Shown piece by piece: positions 49,973 to 61,630 of a DNA stretch of 64,000 bases. The notes beneath the pieces are model-generated. The model made no database searches, was not told the DNA's origin, and saw only the letters and a program-made list of their open reading frames with translations. Location of the stretch: positions 2,418,001 to 2,482,000 of the forward strand of contig NC_079233.1 of the NCBI RefSeq assembly GCF_028502605.1. The letters run 5' to 3'. How positions within the stretch are numbered: position 1 is the stretch's first letter; each line of letters opens with the position of its first letter. The stretch is from Trichoderma breve (Eukaryota; Ascomycota; Sordariomycetes; Hypocreales; Hypocreaceae). The position numbers were made by a program, and so were the translations under genes.

Positions 49973-51123
49973 GATACTGCCGTCATCGCTGGGCTTGAGC
50001 TTGACAAGAAATCGAGTCGCACAAAGTACCTGCCAGGTACCCACGTCGTACCACATTCAACTTGTCGCTGCTGCGGCTTGTTTTATGGCTTGCTGCTTGT
50101 GCTTGTGGTCTCCACTGCAAGCGCCCAGACCCCGTCCCTAATCAATCAAGACTGCCGGCCCTGCTCGCACCAAAATAGCGAGCCTCCTTCAATCGAAAGG
50201 CACCGGCATCTCATTTTCTTTTTCTGCCAGTTGCTCCTGGAGAGCTCCCCAAGCTTACCGGGATCCCGTCACTCCTCTTTTTCCTTTTTCTACTTCGTCC
50301 CATCCATTCCCGTCTCTCTCTTTCTCTTCCATTGTCCCATCCAACGCATTGGGCCTCGCCGGCTTCGACGGAATTGACCTCTGTTGCTTTTCTTCTTGGC
50401 CTTGGCTACTTCTTTCAACACCCAAGCCGTCGACTCAGAAAGGCTCCTCTCTTTTTTTTTTTATTTTTACTTTTAATTTTTCCCGTCAACTCTCCAGGTC
50501 ACGAGATTGCCGTTTTCGACGCTTCTCACACAACCCCACACACTACGCGAGACGGGGCCCTGGACGTGTGTTTGAGAAGTCTGTTTCTGTATCGAGTATC
50601 CAAGAGACCGTGTCTCAGAACAAGAGTGAGACCCAACGAAGCGGCGAAACCTGAACGGCCCTGCAGCTGGACGCACTGGGTGGCGACTGCGACTTACATC
50701 GACGCTGGCCGGGCGCTTTTTTTTTTTTATGACCAGTTACCAATATTACAGCCTTACAAAGCACCAACGACCAGCATTGGAATTATTCATCCTGACCGGG
50801 GCCTCACCATCGAATTCTCGGGTGCGGCGATACACAAATTGCACGACGAGTACGCAAAAGGGCAGTCGACGACGAGCAGCCAGCGCAACTCCTTATCCGC
50901 ACAACGCATTAGGCTCACGCGCAGGTCGTTGGGAATTCCTTGCAGACGCACCCGCAACGCTCACCTGTCACCAGCGCTGCTGCATATAATCGTGGGATAC
51001 TTGCTCTACAACCATAGGCCATTTCTCACGGCTTGGGTCTTGGACGTTTTCCGCGTGGACCGCCTCTTTTTCCGTCTTCACTTTCGCCGCTCAATATCAT
51101 AGTACAACTCAACCGCGTACGCC

Positions 51124-53586
51124 ATGACATATATTGTAAGTCATTTGATATCTGCATCCCGATGTCTCTACTGCACATCACATGCATCAATCCTTCTCGC
51201 TTCCCTGCAATGCCACTTATTCACTCCTCTCTCTCTCATGCATGTTGCATGCACTCCTCACCCATGCAGCATGTACATATGCGCGACCCAACTGCAAAGC
51301 TGCATTCATTCTGCACGCTTGTCCAATAGCACCGCACCACATTCGGCACCCAACAGGTTGGCGGCTGGCATGGGCTGAGTTTCCCTTTTCTTGTTTTCGT
51401 TGCTTTTTTTCCCTGCTTCCCTTTTCCCTCTCCTTGCATTGGCTGCTTAGTTAGGCTGCCTTCTCTTCCCTTTACTTGGAGCTCCGCACCATGGCTTCGT
51501 GTTGGCGATAGGTTGTGCGTGTGCCATCAAAAGCCTTCATCATTTGCCACCATAACCGCTTCCCACTGTCAGAACAGATGGAATTACCACGCCATGTCTG
51601 CTGCATCTCTCTTCAAGAACGTGCACGCATCTGCACACCGCTTTCAGGCAGCCTGCCCTTCCGTCTACCTGCATGATCTCTCCCACGGGTGTTGCCCATC
51701 CAGCTAGCAGTCTCGCTGGAGTCCGCCAAGAGAGCACAAACATTTGCCTCCAAATCCTTCTATACATGGATAGTTACCCCATTGGACGAGTGTCCTAATT
51801 GGTAGTACAGCTTTCCTTTAGACAAAAAGGAAGAAGGAAAAGAAAGAACGGGAGGAGAACCACCTGCGACATGCTTGGTCGAGGCTCAAATGGCACAAGC
51901 ATTCCTGTGCGTGCTGTTGTTCCGCACGCCTCTGAACCATGCTTGATAAGGGATTGAAGGGGTACCCTTCTCAGCACTCTTCTTAACTTCACTGCCCTTC
52001 ATCTCATAGCAACTGCCATTCACTGAATTTCGTCCTCGTATTGATACACCCCTTCAAAAAGGCACAGTTACCCCTTCATGGTGGTAATTACTGCTTCACC
52101 CATTTTCTTACCTATCCTAACCACGGACTCATTTCCTCATACACACGCCACCTATTGGCTCACCATGGACCCCACGCGCATGCTAACCCTTCATCTGCAG
52201 CTATGTCTGGCCCATTACTGTGACATCCATGGGCCAACTCCCCTGATGGTCACCGAGGGTCTGGCAGCACCCTGTAGCGTCTGCCACGATGGTTCAGCCG
52301 CAGCAAGCGACAAGCCCCCACGCTCCGCTCCAGCTACATCGGAATCGCAGCCTCGGGCGTCTTCAGCCGCTGTTACCGACGGTATTCGAGATTTGAGCTT
52401 ATCACAAGATGGCCAGTCTCCTCGCCCAGCTTTGCGTCGATCTCCCGGCACCGGTGCCAGCACCGGTAATGACGGCACTTCAGTGAGCGGCCTCGACACA
52501 CCTCCCGAGAGCCCGCGGCCCTTGTCGCAGCAGCCACGGCGAGACTCGAGTTACCGTAGGACTTATGACGAAACTGTAACCCGAAAACAAGGCCCTTGCG
52601 ACAATTGCGCCATGACGTTGCCCCGCAGGCAGCAAAACGCAGCGGCAGCTGGGGAAGATGCCATTGACCCGCGATCACCAACTTTGCGTACCCGTGCGCC
52701 AGCTGAGCGTGTCTTTCTCCCCGTCGACCCAGCCTCGCCCCCAAATTCGCAGTCATCTAGTGACACTGATGCGGATCACGAGCTTCCAAGGCAGCCTCGC
52801 AGTAGGAGAAATGTGTCGTCTGTCAGTTCTAGGACAACATCGTGCTCCAGCAACTCTACGACCTCGGAGCGTCATCCCAGTCATGTGCACTACGTGGATT
52901 ACACATCGACTCATGAACCAATCCTACCCGACTCCTTTTCTCTAATTCGTGCCTCATGTCTGCGAGCTCTGTCTTTTGAAACTCTTCCGCGAGCTCCTTC
53001 GACCGCCACCCCAGCCTCTTCCCCCCAGCACCACGGCTCGCCATCCTTTGTCACCACACAAAGTGCAGGCTCAGCCGCGTCGGGTGGTGCCATCTTCTTT
53101 GGCGATTCGTTGGCTGGGTACACAACTGCTTACATCTTTCGAATCCCTGACGTCCACGCCCGAGGCCACAAACGAGTCTATGCCTTCTTAGCTCTCAGCA
53201 CCCACAAGGAGAGACTAGCCATGAAAACATTTGCCGGCGTTTCCTCTGCCTTTCGGGAGCTTGCTACCTGGATCCAAACGCTTGCCGAATCCGAGGCTGA
53301 GCGAACTGCAGAATCTTCCCCTATTGGCAGCGTCTTGCAGAGTGGTGGCCCTGCCAGCCATGTGGCATCATCGTCCACCATTGACCCACCGAATGTAGAC
53401 CGCAGCGGCAGTAGCTTTCTGACCGGAGGCAGCGGCTTCACCAGACGCATGGGAGGCCCTGGCGGCGTCTCCTCACTCAAGGCCCGCGGCCTTGCGGAAC
53501 TTGTCGGACAGCCAGACTTCTTCATCACTCTGCACAAGAAATTCGTGCAACTCTTGTTTGAAGTAGGCGTGTCCTTGAATTCATAA
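51124..53586 (+). CDS. LST7: Folliculin/Lst7 homologue, about 465 aa, probable 12-nt first exon
   Basis: The large exon 52201-53586 encodes CLAHYCDIHGPTPLMVTEGL, the start of the folliculin family, then CxxC pairs (CSVC and CDNC), a Ser/Pro-rich region, and the longin-type block FFGDSLAGYTTAYIFRIPD, RVYAFLALSTHKERLAMKTF, LVGQPDFFITLHKKFVQLLF. The base before it is a textbook acceptor (GCTAAC...CATCTGCAG), so a 5' exon must precede. The best is ATG ACA TAT ATT at 51124-51135, with donor GTAAGT; it joins in phase to give MTYI-LCLAHYCD, like the MxFI-start of relatives. The intron would be 1065 bp. Alternative: ATG at 52078 with the weaker donor GTAATT at 52084, giving a 117-bp intron. Lst7 with Lst4 acts as a GTPase-activating complex for Gtr2/RagC in TORC1 signalling at the vacuole. 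Confidence 0.8.
51136..52200 (+). other. Putative long first intron of LST7 (1065 bp)
   Basis: The donor is GTAAGT (51136), the branch site GCTAAC is at 52181-52186 and the acceptor CTGCAG ends at 52200. The interior has only short frames with no protein-like content. The length is unusual beside the 52-180 bp introns of the other genes here. Confidence 0.5.
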
Positions 53587-54789
53587 ATGGAGCGAGGGCT
53601 CCACGCCTCTGCGCTGCGCAATCGCCCAGGTCCCCCTACTTGTACAATGTTTTTCTTTCCAATAGTTTCTACTGATACCCGCCGAACGGCACTGCGAAGC
53701 ATCATTCAGGGGGGATCCGGGGATTTACACGACTTGATTTATTCCACAACTGTCTCACGAGGCACAATCTCGTGCTTTTTGATACCGTGTTCATTGTCAG
53801 CATAGCACCGGTGTTTGTCCTTTTCTTGTTTACACGAACTGAAACGAGACGTATTGAATAATGGTAACGCGAGCAAGCTCGACCATAACATTTTAACGTC
53901 TAAGGGGGAGGGGTGACTTTTTTTCCTTTTCCTTTTTTCATCATTTCTTTTCTACAACTGTATTGATTTATCCTACTGTTTGCAACGCGATGACTATGAT
54001 ACTGTCTTATTCTCTCAGGTCAATGGGTCGTGTGTCATTTTTAGTAGCGAGGGAAAGGATCAAGGCTGGGTGAAACAAAGCGCCAAACTAATTTCATAGA
54101 TGCGAATTATCGGATTGGGAAAAAATGGGAACTTATTAGGATTACCAAAACAAATTTGCCCAAACAACAGAAAAAAAGGAACGGGGAGCGGTAGGCGCTC
54201 TCTGCTGGAAGGCTTTTACACACACGGTTTACTAGCGAGAAACGGATTCTTGATCAATTGACTCATTGATTTCTATGCTCCATAACCGTAGTACGATTTT
54301 GAATTTCTTTGTGAGGGCTGTAGCTGTTGTAGAATGATGTACTCACTTTTATCTATCTGTTTCGATATAATGATAAGGATGGCATCTTGCTAACAGCTCA
54401 GCACGTGGTCAAAAATTCACGGCGGCTGGCTTGTCTTGTCAAGCACTCTTTTCTTTGCATATCAATGGCGTTACTACTATTACAAGCAGAGAATTCATGA
54501 CAAGCGTGGCACAGCGGCCTGGACGACTGGATTCCAAACGCCGTAGATCCATTAAAGACGGCATCAACTGCTACCTTTTTTTCGGTTCATCTCCCGAGGT
54601 TTGATCAATTCCTTTCTCCTCCTCCCATTTCCTGCCCAGGAACTTTTTTCCATGTTCACAGTTAGAAAAAGTAGCCGCCTGTATCTAATAGTTGACAAGT
54701 TTCCCCTGTCCACCAACACCCCTCCCCAACATTATCCCATCTCATGTCGTCGACAATAGTCGTCATCGGATAGACAATGGCAGAGTAGT
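53587..54789. other. Convergent intergenic region: LST7 and RPT3 3' flanks
   Basis: No gene was seen. T-rich stretches at 53915-53955 and A-rich stretches at 54110-54180 are typical of 3' flanks. Confidence 0.55.
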
Positions 54790-56298
54790 TTATTTGTAGA
54801 AGTCGAATTTGTTGTCGTCGCTGGTTCCCTTGACCTGGCTTGAGTAAGCATCTTCGAGATCGGTCTGGATGATGTTGTATCGGTTCTTGCGGACGGCGCG
54901 GAGACCGGCCTCCTGCATGATGGCAGCAATGACGGCACCGGAAAGCGGGTCGTTGCGGACAATCAAGCTGTCGAGATCGACCTCGGGGGCCAGGCTCATC
55001 TTGCTGGCAATGGTACTGAAGATGAGACGACGCTCGCGGCGATCTCTCAGGGAGGGGAACTCAATCTTTCGATCGAGACGACCGGGACGCAGCAGGGCGG
55101 GATCCAGGGTGTCGGCACGGTTCGTGGCCATGATGACCTTGACGTTGGAGGTCTGATCGAAACCGTCCATCTGGTTGAGCAGCTCGAGCAGAATACGCTG
55201 GACCTCACGATCGGCACCGGTCTGGGCATCGAATCGCTTCGTGGCAATGGCGTCGATTTCGTCAATGAAGATGATGGCGGGCGAGTTCTCGCGTGCCATG
55301 CGGAAGACGTCGCGGACCATTCGGGGACCCTCTCCCAAGTACTTCTGGACGAATTCTGAGCCAACAACACGAATGAAGCTGGCGGTTGTAGAGTTGGCAA
55401 CAGCCTTGACAAGCATGGTCTTGCCAGTTCCGGGCGGACCGTACAGCAGCACACCGCGAGGAGGGTCGATACCGATCTGCTTGTACAGATCAAAGTGTGT
55501 CAGAGGCAACTCGACGGCCTCTCGGATTTCCTGCTTCTGCATGTCCAAGCCACCGACGTCGGCATATGTCACGTCAGGCTTCTCGTCGGCGCCAAGCATG
55601 GCAATGGAGGAGTCGGCTTCCGGGGGGAGGATATCGACAAGAGCGTTGGAGTGTCTGTGCAGGGCAACTGAGGAGGAGGGCTTGAGCAATTCGCGGTCGA
55701 GGGTGGATAGGATGCGGACAACATAGTTGGAGCCTGTGCTTGACTGGACAATGCCGGTGCTGCAGGGAGGGTTAGATGAGGAAACTTGCAAACAGTGGCT
55801 GAATGGGGGAATTGGTTTACTTCTGATCAATGGCCTCCATAAACTGGCCGATAACGAGGGGTACGCTCTGGATTCGCTTGATCTCCTCCTGAGCTCGTAC
55901 TAGTTCTCGCTTCAAACTCCTGCGGGGTGGAATCGGAAGAGTCAGCTTTCAGTTCGTGCTGTGGACATGATGGATGAAGGCTTTTATATGATCTAGGGGC
56001 GGAATCAAACCTTTGCTCGTCTTTGATGTACTCCTCTTGGAGCTGGATATACCTGGACAGATAGTTAGTGGCCGTAGGTCCAAGGACGATGATATCAAGA
56101 GTGGCGCTTTGCACGGAATGCCACGGCAAGGGGGAAGCATTACTCCAACTGCCTCTGAAGCTTCTTCAGAGTCGCATAGTCATCCTCGCCATCGGTAGGC
56201 AAACCCTCAAAGTCATCAATGTTAGGAATGGCTGAGGGGGCGGCCTTCTTGTGAGGTGGCACCGTGGTGGCCTGGCTTTCCACGAGGACGTCGCCCAT
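54790..56298 (-). CDS. RPT3: 26S proteasome ATPase subunit Rpt3 (PSMC4), 421 aa, 4 exons
   Basis: Exons: 56298-56144, 56052-56011, 55919-55821 and 55759-54790. The introns split codons consistently (GTAATG, GTTTGA and GTAAAC donors). Joining gives [20 protein letters not shown], then the coiled coil [20 protein letters not shown] and [20 protein letters not shown], then the OB-fold part [20 protein letters not shown]. The AAA domain has Walker A GPPGTGKT (206-213), Walker B IIFIDEID (261-268) and the arginine-finger region [13 protein letters not shown]. The C-terminus FDFYK carries the HbYX motif (last three residues) that docks in the 20S alpha ring. Length matches other fungal Rpt3. One of two proteasome genes in this window. 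Confidence 0.97.
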
Positions 56299-56621
56299 GA
56301 TGCAGGTCGTGGGGCTTGGGGGCCGGTGCTGGCTGCGATTCGGAGGTACTGAGATGTAAGAGAAGAAGAAGGAGAAAATGAGTGAGACGGCGTGAATCGA
56401 AGCGCGAATTTGGTAGCTGGTTGTTGTGTTGCGATGCTGGGATACAAAGATTTCGGCGAGTGTTAGCCAGCTACTTCGTTACGCAACCAAAGCTCCCAGC
56501 TACCAGGCGTCAACAACGAGACGCAGCCTTCCATGGGGTTGCTTAGTCATGTCACGTGGTATGCACGTTATCGCGATAACCACTTGAGACTGGGAGCTTC
56601 CAACCTTGAAGTTGTTGTGCT

Positions 56622-56646
56622 TACCTTGTACCTTGTACCTTGTACT
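56622..56646. repeat. ACCTTGT tandem repeat
   Basis: Three near-exact 7-bp ACCTTGT units occur in the RPT3 upstream region. Simple repeat; function unknown. Confidence 0.7.
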
Positions 56647-56896
56647 CCCTACTCTGTATCAGACAAAGACGGACTCAGTTGACCGATTTCACGCTAAGGC
56701 CCAATCCGGCACCTTGGTGAGCAAGGCGGGGCTCTATTGGCTGAATGTTAGTGCTTGCATCAATGAGTGCCTAAAACCAGCCCGATCCAGACGGCTCCAA
56801 GTACACTTGCTATGAGTTCACTACCAGGACAGTACTTGGCTTGGGATCGATGAGCTGTAAGAAAGCACAGCTAGCCACGGTGAAAAGGCAAAGGCC

Positions 56897-56930
56897 CCAG
56901 CCCAGCCCAGTGCAGCCCAGCCCAGCTCAG
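56897..56930. repeat. CAGCC repeat
   Basis: About five CAGCC or CAGTG-type pentamer units lie in tandem in non-coding DNA. Confidence 0.7.
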
Positions 56931-57840
56931 GCGACTTCAAGCCCTCCGATTGGGCCTCAGCCATAGCCCCGTCTTGCGTCGGGCGTGGGGAACACGCTCC
57001 CTGTCGAGCTACCTGGTACTTGCCATTGGTAAGGATCCGCACCAGCCGTGACAACTGGCTCTAATGCCACGAAGGTACCGCTGCCCAGCGCGCGATAAGG
57101 CATCACGGGATGATGATCCGTCCATGTCCTAGGCGTGAATCAGACTCCGGCCTGTGACAGACAGCCACTGCACTGTACGGGCATGGGCATGGACCCAGCG
57201 CCAACCTCGAGGTACTGGTTACCCGCGGCACTGTGCATGGCGCCCGCATTCCGCCATCGGGCAATGTAGCTGTTACTTCTCGTGCTCTTTCCCCTTCGGA
57301 TCGCCCACTGTCTGAGATGTACTGCCTACATGGGGCCTACACGAGCGCTGCCTTACATGTCATGTACTCTGGCGTACAGGAACCGTCACAGCGCAGGAAA
57401 GTTCCGGAGTCGTGCACCGTCTGCAAGAACAAGGTTTCCGCTACTAGGTACCGCCCAGGTAGTCTGTACGCTGGCTTGGGAGCTGCTTCACAGTGATTAA
57501 GGCTGCCGTTCTCCAAATCCTGGGATGCTCATCTCGCCTACCTTGGCCTTCTTCGTCACACTTTCGTCTTTTGGCCTCACACCACTCTCGCAACAATCAC
57601 AACGCTTTTCCCACGCCGCTGTCGGCATCGCAAATCCTGTCCGCTTCCGCCTGGATATTGGTGACTGACTTGTTCATCTATTGCCTGCCCTATCGTCTAT
57701 TTGCCCCTCTTGGCCCTGCGGTTCGGTTCATTCCGGTGCACTCGACTGCGTTTCATTCTTCCGACTCCCCTCTTCTGCGGCATTCAACGTTCACCCAGAC
57801 TTGGCCCAGCTGCCTTCGCCACCCTCGTCCTCGGCCAAGC

Positions 57841-58546
57841 ATGTCTTCGTCAATCAAGATCCCGGCAGCATCATCGTCCATGCCTCCTAGATACAGCCTC
57901 TCCGCCGAAACGGTCGGCAGCTCGTCCGACAGCTCCTACTCCAGCTCGCCGTCGCCCTCGTCACCACCCGCCTCGCCCAGCAGTAAGGCAAAGGGCAAGG
58001 CAAAGGCCGTGGCGCTCGACAGCCGCCGTCCAAGTCTTTTGAGTACGCCTGCCTCTCTGCCTCATTCTTGTGCTCCAGCAGCCCATGCCATAGCCGGCCA
58101 AAAGAGCTTGCCAGTCGGCATAGCCTAATACGCCGTGTCGTCCGTCTTTGTGTTGCACCCGTTTGCTGACTACGTTGCACAGGCCCGGCTCTCTCCAAGC
58201 AAGAGTCCACCGTTATCAACATTGGGTCGCCTGATGGCCCTCCCCGGCTCGTAGGTTCCCTTGCCGCTCTTTTCTGGTGTAGATGTGCTGACGCTGAGTC
58301 ATTACTAGATCACCTACCTATCGTCGGCCCAAGGCTTCATGTGGAACCCTGGTATGCTCCCCAACACCAAACGGCTTAAGCGGACGACGGGCCAAGTAAA
58401 CGAGTGACTAATTTGGCATGTTCATTGTAGAAATCTTCCTTCCCTCGTACATCGACTGCGACTACGTTCCTCTGGAGAACAGGCGAGACCCCGTACACGA
58501 GATCCACCTCACGGACGAGGAGATTGAGAATATGCTTCCGCACTGA
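57841..58546 (+). CDS. Small unknown protein, 142 aa, 4 exons
   Basis: Exons: 57841-58042, 58183-58250, 58309-58351 and 58431-58546. All splice sites are GT...AG and each junction keeps one frame: S-RRPSLL, then SPALSKQESTVINIGSPDGP, then ITYLSSAQGFMWNP, then EIFLPSYIDCDYVPLE to HLTDEEIENMLPH. The N-terminal 65 residues are Ser/Pro-rich and low-complexity; the C-terminal 75 look like a compact conserved segment with aromatic and acidic residues. I do not recognise the family. The gene is supported by the fit of four exons into one protein-like chain. A role is unknown; no signal peptide or membrane segment is visible. The start at 57841 follows a long pyrimidine-rich leader, and earlier in-frame sequence is leader-like. 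Confidence 0.75.
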
Positions 58547-60838
58547 GCATATCGTCTTGCCCTTTTATTATCACGCACCATGCCCGGTTTTCTCTCTTCC
58601 TCTGGGACACTGAATCATCTAGATATCCCCCCTTTTTGTTTTTATTCTCACGAGATGTTTTCTTGACTTTGTTTTCACCAGTGTCGGTTTGTGCCCGACG
58701 GCGTCTGGAGGTTTTGGGACTTGTTATCGGTTGGCCTGTTTTTGCTTTCTCGTATTTCAGTGTACATTCCAGGCAGGAAGTGGCGTGTCGTGGAAGGTGA
58801 ACAGCCTGGTATTACTATTCTTTGGAGGGCAGTGCCCCCGGGCCGCTTGGCGTTTACGATCGCATTTGGAGGAGTATGCTGCGGCATTGATACTGGTTCC
58901 GGTATGTCAATACGGTATTTACGGATTATTGGTTTTGGGCCCCTCGGCTGGATTGGAAGTTGGGGAGGCACCTGGGGTGTTTTGCACTTTGTTTCGTCAT
59001 GGAAATAGGTTAGGTAGCTAGATAGGTATAATTTCTACTCATGTATTTTGCACGGCTTGTGCTGGGCTGCAACGTGCATACGAGTACAGATAGGGTATGA
59101 CTACGTCGATTCAAGTTATTTTTGTGATAGGGTTGGCGTTATAATTCAGACTCGAGCCCTGTTTGAAAAGGTTTATACCCTGATAAAATTTTGTCCTTAT
59201 CTAAAAGCGCCTAAAGCATAGGTAGTATGCTTTTGTGTAGATGCAGAATCAAGTCGTCCGCTGTCTTTTTGTTTAGTATACAAATTATGGATGTCACCGA
59301 AGTCCAGCAGTTTAAGCGTCGGGCTGCCCCGCATGCCGCCGGGGGACCACTAAAGCCCCTCCACTTGGTACCGCCCAGCACTGCGTGCTGCTGAAGGTAC
59401 TTTGCCAGTGGGTGAGACTGGTGGAGGTCCATTACCCCACAGAATTGCACCCTGTGACGGTCAAAGTACCCAGTACTTGACTCAGAGGCATTAAGGGGAC
59501 CGGAAGCTTCGCTCATGCTCCGAATTCGGGTCTGGAAATGGAGCGGTCGGTTTGTGTTACTTCTTGATGGCAAGATTCAAAGATAAGAAAATATTATAAC
59601 ATGAACAAGGCTGGGAGATGCTTTACAGTGGATAGACGAAAATCTTTTTTTCCCCCAACAGTGCAAAGTTTGGTGTTGGAAATGGAACCCACATAGTAGA
59701 GCTGGAGAGCATAAGCCCACATGACTGAGACACTTTTGCGGATTGGCATTGGAAATGTCATGTGCAACGACGCGAGTAAAAGCCGCATGGAGATGAAAGT
59801 TGGACTTGAGTCAGTTGGTAGATGAGGGGAGAATGTCTCTATTATTCATTTCATTTCCATGTACAAGATGCCCTTTTTGATTGGATTTCGAGAGAAGATG
59901 CGTAGATAGTAGGAGAGCAGATTTGAGCGTTATACCTGCTTGCTCTTGGTACCCCGTACCGCAGCAGGTTCAACAGAGGACTAACCTATTTGCCTATATC
60001 CTGTATGAGTACTATGAGGTGGTGCCCATGCTTCTACTGTAGGAGTGTTGGTGCAAATGCAAGGGTCTTTGAGCCGATAACCTTGATGGCTGCCTTAGTC
60101 CCAGGGCTGATGCGTGTGCTACTGGTGCTTTCTGTTTGCACCCATCTAGTACGCAGTACTATCTACCTATCACGGTGCATGAAACACTGATCCCGGCATC
60201 TTTTGTCTCTAGACTGGTTGTCTACTTGGTGTCATCCAAAGATCTTGAGACAATTTAGTTGATGTTGGGTAGCGGTAGTACTTATCCATACATGTACACG
60301 TTTGCACCCAGTCTAACATGCTCGTTTTCTATATTTATACAAGAATAGAGGCCCTTGCTGCGATATTATCTCAACCTTGCATCAATTCGATGAGTTACGA
60401 GAATGCGCAACAACAGACGGCATCAACTAACAGCCTCAATAAGCCTCGGCACTTATTCAAGGTGAAGCCCCCACTCTTCACCGAGACATTCGGGTACGTA
60501 CCGGCTAGCTTCCAGTCACCTTGGGGCGGTTTCTTTTTGGTGGCAGCTCTCGAGATAAGATTATCGCTTTCTCGATCTCAATCCATCCCACCAACGCGAC
60601 AACAGCACACGCGTTTGCGCCACCATAACCGCCACCTTATCGAACCTCTTTGATCTACGAATCCATCCACTATTTGATTCCCCTTCCTACAAGCATTACA
60701 AAATTGTGCTGTGAGGACAAGCAAGACGACTCGGGCGGATGCTCCTCCCAATGGACGCATAACATAACACAAGCTACTGCGAGAAGAAAAAAGAAAAAAC
60801 AAGAAAAGAAACAAGTAGCATATCATCTTTCTCAGCAC
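58547..60838. other. Intergenic, 2.3 kb, between the small unknown gene and MIS14
   Basis: No gene is supported. The first ~480 bp contain overlapping frames on both strands (58675-59021), which look like 3' UTR. Two MCB-like words lie near the MIS14 end (listed separately). Confidence 0.45.
60594..60614. promoter_or_regulatory. Paired MCB-like sites upstream of MIS14
   Basis: ACGCGA (60594-60599) and a perfect ACGCGT (60609-60614) lie 9 bp apart, about 225-245 bp before the MIS14 ATG. This is the spacing and sequence expected of MBF/DSC1-type G1/S control. Inferred only. Confidence 0.35.
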
Positions 60839-61630
60839 ATGGATTCCGAGTCGGTCGTTTCGCAGGTCCAGCGCAAGATCGAGCTCCAGAGCCCCGAGGA
60901 CCTCGCCTACCTCATCACCAACGTCCGCAATGCGGCGGTAGAGCACCTCAACGAAGCGTTTCCGCCGGTCGAGGGCGCTGAGGAGGATGAGCTGCGCATC
61001 CAGATCGAGTTGCTCGTAAATGAGGTAATACACCACTCTAGGGAAGGCAGAGATGGAACAGAAGAAGAAGAAGAAAACATAGGATAGAGTAGAAAAAAAG
61101 AAGGATAAGACAAAAGAAGAGTTGCTGACATTGCGACCAACGCCCAGTACATCAACAAAACCTTCTCGCTAGCCGCGCCGAACCTCATCATCAACGGCCT
61201 CCCCGTATCGCCCGACGTCCTCAGAGGGTCCGCGTCGACGCCAGACACCGTCTACGAGCCCTTCGACACGCGCAAGCGCCGCCAGGTCGCCGACCTCATC
61301 ACGCAGGAGGAGAAGCTGCTCGAGGACGTGGCGGCGCTCAAGCGCTCCGTGCCCGCCAAAGTCGCCGCCGACCACGCCGAGCGCGTCCGCGCGGCCATGC
61401 GGCAGGACGACGACGACCTCCACGACCGGGTGGCCAGGGACGCTGCCGCGGCGCAGCGCGAGGCCGGCTCGCTGGGGGTGGCCCAGCTGCAGCGCCAGGA
61501 AGGCGTCGAGGCCGGCTTCAAGAGCGCCGTTCAGGGGCTGAACCGGCTCAAGAGGGACATGCCGGCCGTCGTGGCCAAGATGGAGCGGGCGAGGGTCGCG
61601 GGCGAGTACGTCGTCACCAAGGGGCGGTGA
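60839..61630 (+). CDS. MIS14: Kinetochore MIND complex subunit Mis14/Nsl1, 222 aa, 2 exons
   Basis: Exon 1 is 60839-61024 and exon 2 is 61148-61630. The 123-bp intron (GTAATA...CCCAG) is in phase 0 and joins QIELLVNE to YINKTFSLAAPNLIINGLPV. The N-terminus RKIELQSPEDLAYLITNVRN and the FPPVEG motif mark the family. The rest is a coiled coil (KRRQVADLITQEEKLLEDVA onward). The MIND (Mis12) complex bridges inner-kinetochore proteins to Ndc80 and Spc105. Exon 2 is markedly GC-rich with C/G-ending codons, unlike exon 1 and neighbouring genes. A leader of A-rich sequence (60778-60812) directly precedes the ATG. Confidence 0.9.

Larger units (their letters stand above)
44957..51123. other. Gene-poor stretch of 6.2 kb between the DNA methyltransferase and LST7
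   Basis: I see no protein gene. Base composition is balanced, not strongly A/T-rich, so this does not look like RIP-mutated repeat. The sequence is full of short GTAC-containing palindromic words (TACGAGTAC, GTACTCGTA, GTACCTGACA), especially at 45530-48000. Two simple repeats are listed separately. From about 50200 the plus strand is pyrimidine-rich, probably the LST7 promoter and leader. Open frames up to 209 codons (49512-50141) lack protein features. Confidence 0.5.
56299..57840. other. Divergent intergenic region between RPT3 and the 57841 gene
   Basis: No gene is supported. It contains two simple repeats (ACCTTGT units at 56622-56646; CAGCC units at 56897-56930) and a pyrimidine-rich stretch (57530-57840) leading to the next gene. 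Confidence 0.5.

Noticed and set aside
50332..51102. Open frame of about 256 codons in the LST7 leader, ending 21 bases before the proposed ATG
   Set aside because: It contains no ATG at its start (it would begin at TTG) and has no internal Met; composition follows the polypyrimidine and T-run sequence. Chance open frame.
44957..51123. RIP-degraded transposon
   Set aside because: Base composition is balanced and no A/T-rich relic of a transposase or reverse transcriptase frame is visible.
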